A program made the translations under genes and the position numbers. A model generated the notes under the pieces. That model was not told the origin of the DNA and searched no databases. It saw nothing but the letters and a program-made list of their open reading frames with translations. Shown here piece by piece: positions 5,146 through 6,292 of a stretch of 6,292 nucleotides of DNA (positions are counted from its first letter, which is position 1; each line of letters opens with the position of its first letter). Source of the stretch: Clostridiales bacterium (GTDB lineage Bacteria; Bacillota; Clostridia; Oscillospirales; Oscillospiraceae); NCBI GenBank assembly GCA_019422005.1, contig JAHZEF010000133.1:1-6292 (forward strand), in the 5' to 3' direction.

Positions 5146-5347
5146 GAGCGGGATCTGGCTGTTCCGCATCAGCATTGGAACTTTCCGCCGAAGCTGCAGG
5201 CCGTATGCGATTTCCCATCCGGGCAGGCTTTCCCTTTTTCCGATCTCCGGGTTCCCCGCCGTCCAACGGTGCGAAATCCGCTCTGCACCCGCGGCAGCGC
5301 AGCGTCTCTTTCCGGAATATGCCGCCTGTAAACCATCTGCCATTCAT
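5135..5347 (-). CDS. Doubtful 70-codon frame overlapping the MATE stop
   Basis: Its ATG overlaps the TGA of the MATE gene in an ATGA arrangement, the usual signature of translational coupling, and it ends next to the nuclease promoter. The product would be a small, basic, hydrophilic protein with one CxxC pair ('RCRGC') and a Pro/Ala/Ser-rich tail. I recognise no family, see no good ribosome binding site other than possible coupling, and its third codon positions look less GC-biased than those of the real genes. It is listed because it is the only arguable gene in the 265 bases between MATE and the nuclease, and it may be spurious. Confidence 0.15.
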   Translation of the reverse strand: MNGRWFTGGIFRKETLRCRGCRADFAPLDGGEPGDRKKGKPARMGNRIRPAASAESSNADAEQPDPALQN

Positions 5348-6292
5348 GCAGGTTTAAGCTCCGTTTCGCCCTGTGTCCCGCCGCCGTCTTCCCTGAGCGA
5401 CCTGTTGGTGCGGATGATCAGAACCAGCGCTGCAAAAAAGGTCAGAATGTCCGATACCGGCATTGAAAACAGGACGCCGTCCAGACCAAAGAACCGGGGA
5501 AGCAGCAAGGCAAATCCAACGCCGAATACCACCTCCCGAATCATGGAAAGGACAGTGGATTCCACCACTTTTCCCATGGCCTGCAGAAAGATGAAACACG
5601 CCTTGTTTACGCAGGCGAACACGATCATGCACAGGTAAACCCGGAACGCCTTCAGCGCAAATTCGGTATAATATACGCTTTCATTGGCCGCACCGAACAC
5701 AGAGATCAGCACGCGGGGGAAGCCCACCGCAAGAATCCATCCGACCACGCCGACGGCCGCTTCCGCCAGCAGCAGCTTTCGGAATATGTCCTTCACGCGG
5801 CGCCGTCTGCCCGCCCCCATATTAAAGCCAACGATTGGAATGCATCCGGCCGCCATCCCAACGACAATCGAAATCATGATCTGGAAAAACTTCATAACAA
5901 TCCCGACAACAGCCATAGGGATCTGCGCATAGGGCCCCTGTCCGAAAATCGCATCGGCCGCTCCGTACTTCCGAATCATATTGTTGATGGCCGCCATGGC
6001 CGCTACCAGGGAAATCTGGGATAAAAAACTGGTCAGGCCGAACAGCAGCGTCTTTTTGCAGATCCCGGGATCCAGCCGGAAATCCTTCCTGGCGGGCTTG
6101 ATATTCTTCATATTGAAAAGATACCAGGCCGACAGGGCGGCCGTGAGAAGCTGCCCAAGCACCGTGGCCACCGCCGCCCCCATCATCCCCCAGCGGAAGG
6201 CAAAAATAAAGAGCGGATCAAGGATCACATTTGTGACCGCACCTGCCAGCGTGGCCGCCATTGCAAATTTGGGGCTTCCATCGGCCCGGATC
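5344..6292 (-). CDS. MATE-family multidrug/cation efflux transporter (N-terminus beyond the window)
   Basis: The frame stays open to the window edge: ten codons reading IRADGSPKFA precede the internal Met at 6261, completing the familiar MATE stretch 'RADGSPKFAMAATLAGA' that continues into 'NVILDPLFIF', so 6261 is not the start. About 315 residues are visible of a family usually near 450, so roughly the first 130-140 are missing. Eight hydrophobic segments fit transmembrane helices 5-12 of the 12-helix fold. The second-half MATE signature appears as 'PIVGFNMGAGRRRRVKDIF'. These inner-membrane antiporters use Na+ or H+ gradients to export drugs, dyes or metabolites; the substrate here is unknown. 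The last about 20 residues are a hydrophilic cytoplasmic tail. I see no terminator in the 265 bases before the nuclease gene, so some read-through into that gene is possible. Confidence 0.93.
   Translation of the reverse strand, partial: IRADGSPKFAMAATLAGAVTNVILDPLFIFAFRWGMMGAAVATVLGQLLTAALSAWYLFNMKNIKPARKDFRLDPGICKKTLLFGLTSFLSQISLVAAMAAINNMIRKYGAADAIFGQGPYAQIPMAVVGIVMKFFQIMISIVVGMAAGCIPIVGFNMGAGRRRRVKDIFRKLLLAEAAVGVVGWILAVGFPRVLISVFGAANESVYYTEFALKAFRVYLCMIVFACVNKACFIFLQAMGKVVESTVLSMIREVVFGVGFALLLPRFFGLDGVLFSMPVSDILTFFAALVLIIRTNRSLREDGGGTQGETELKPA

Noticed and set aside
6259..6261. Met at 6261 as the start of the MATE protein
   Set aside because: The frame stays open to the window edge and the ten upstream codons continue a conserved MATE segment, so this Met is internal.

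Overview
The window looks like a chromosomal stretch from a GC-rich, low-complexity-free bacterium, most likely a gut-type clostridial Bacillota. I base this on the strong AGGAGG-type ribosome binding sites, the AT-rich promoter region between GC-rich genes, a XylR/NagC-like ROK regulator, and a MATE pump of the type common in Clostridia. The lineage is an inference. I see no rRNA, tRNA, CRISPR, transposase or integrase.

Layout. (1) Bases 1-1216, minus strand: an operon end with a Gfo/Idh/MocA-family NAD(P)-dependent oxidoreductase, followed 18 bases later by the first 13 codons of what looks like a sugar-phosphate isomerase/epimerase-type TIM-barrel gene that runs off the window. (2) Bases 1217-1724: a divergent regulatory region, AT-rich in its ROK-proximal part, with a plausible promoter on each strand, several dyads sharing AGTTT/AAACT or TTTG/CAAA half-sites, and a perfect 22-base palindrome in the ROK leader. 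(3) Bases 1725-2960, plus strand: a ROK-family transcriptional regulator whose sugar-kinase catalytic residues are lost. (4) Bases 2961-3488: a GC-rich non-coding stretch with a clear bidirectional terminator at 3180-3214 serving two convergent genes. (5) Bases 3489-5078, minus strand: a 529-residue protein with a C-terminal Mrr-like PD-(D/E)XK nuclease domain and a long N-terminal region I do not recognise, with its own promoter. (6) Bases 5344-6292, minus strand: the C-terminal two thirds of a MATE-family multidrug/cation efflux transporter that enters from beyond the right edge.

How they fit together. The ROK regulator and the divergent oxidoreductase/isomerase operon form a familiar arrangement: a sugar-responsive repressor controlling a small carbohydrate (sugar or polyol) oxidation/isomerisation operon and probably its own gene. 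The nuclease gene is a separate transcription unit, apparently unrelated to the sugar genes, with no methyltransferase visible inside the window. It is the best candidate here for something undescribed, because of its unrecognised N-terminal 370 residues and the dyad laid over its -10 element.
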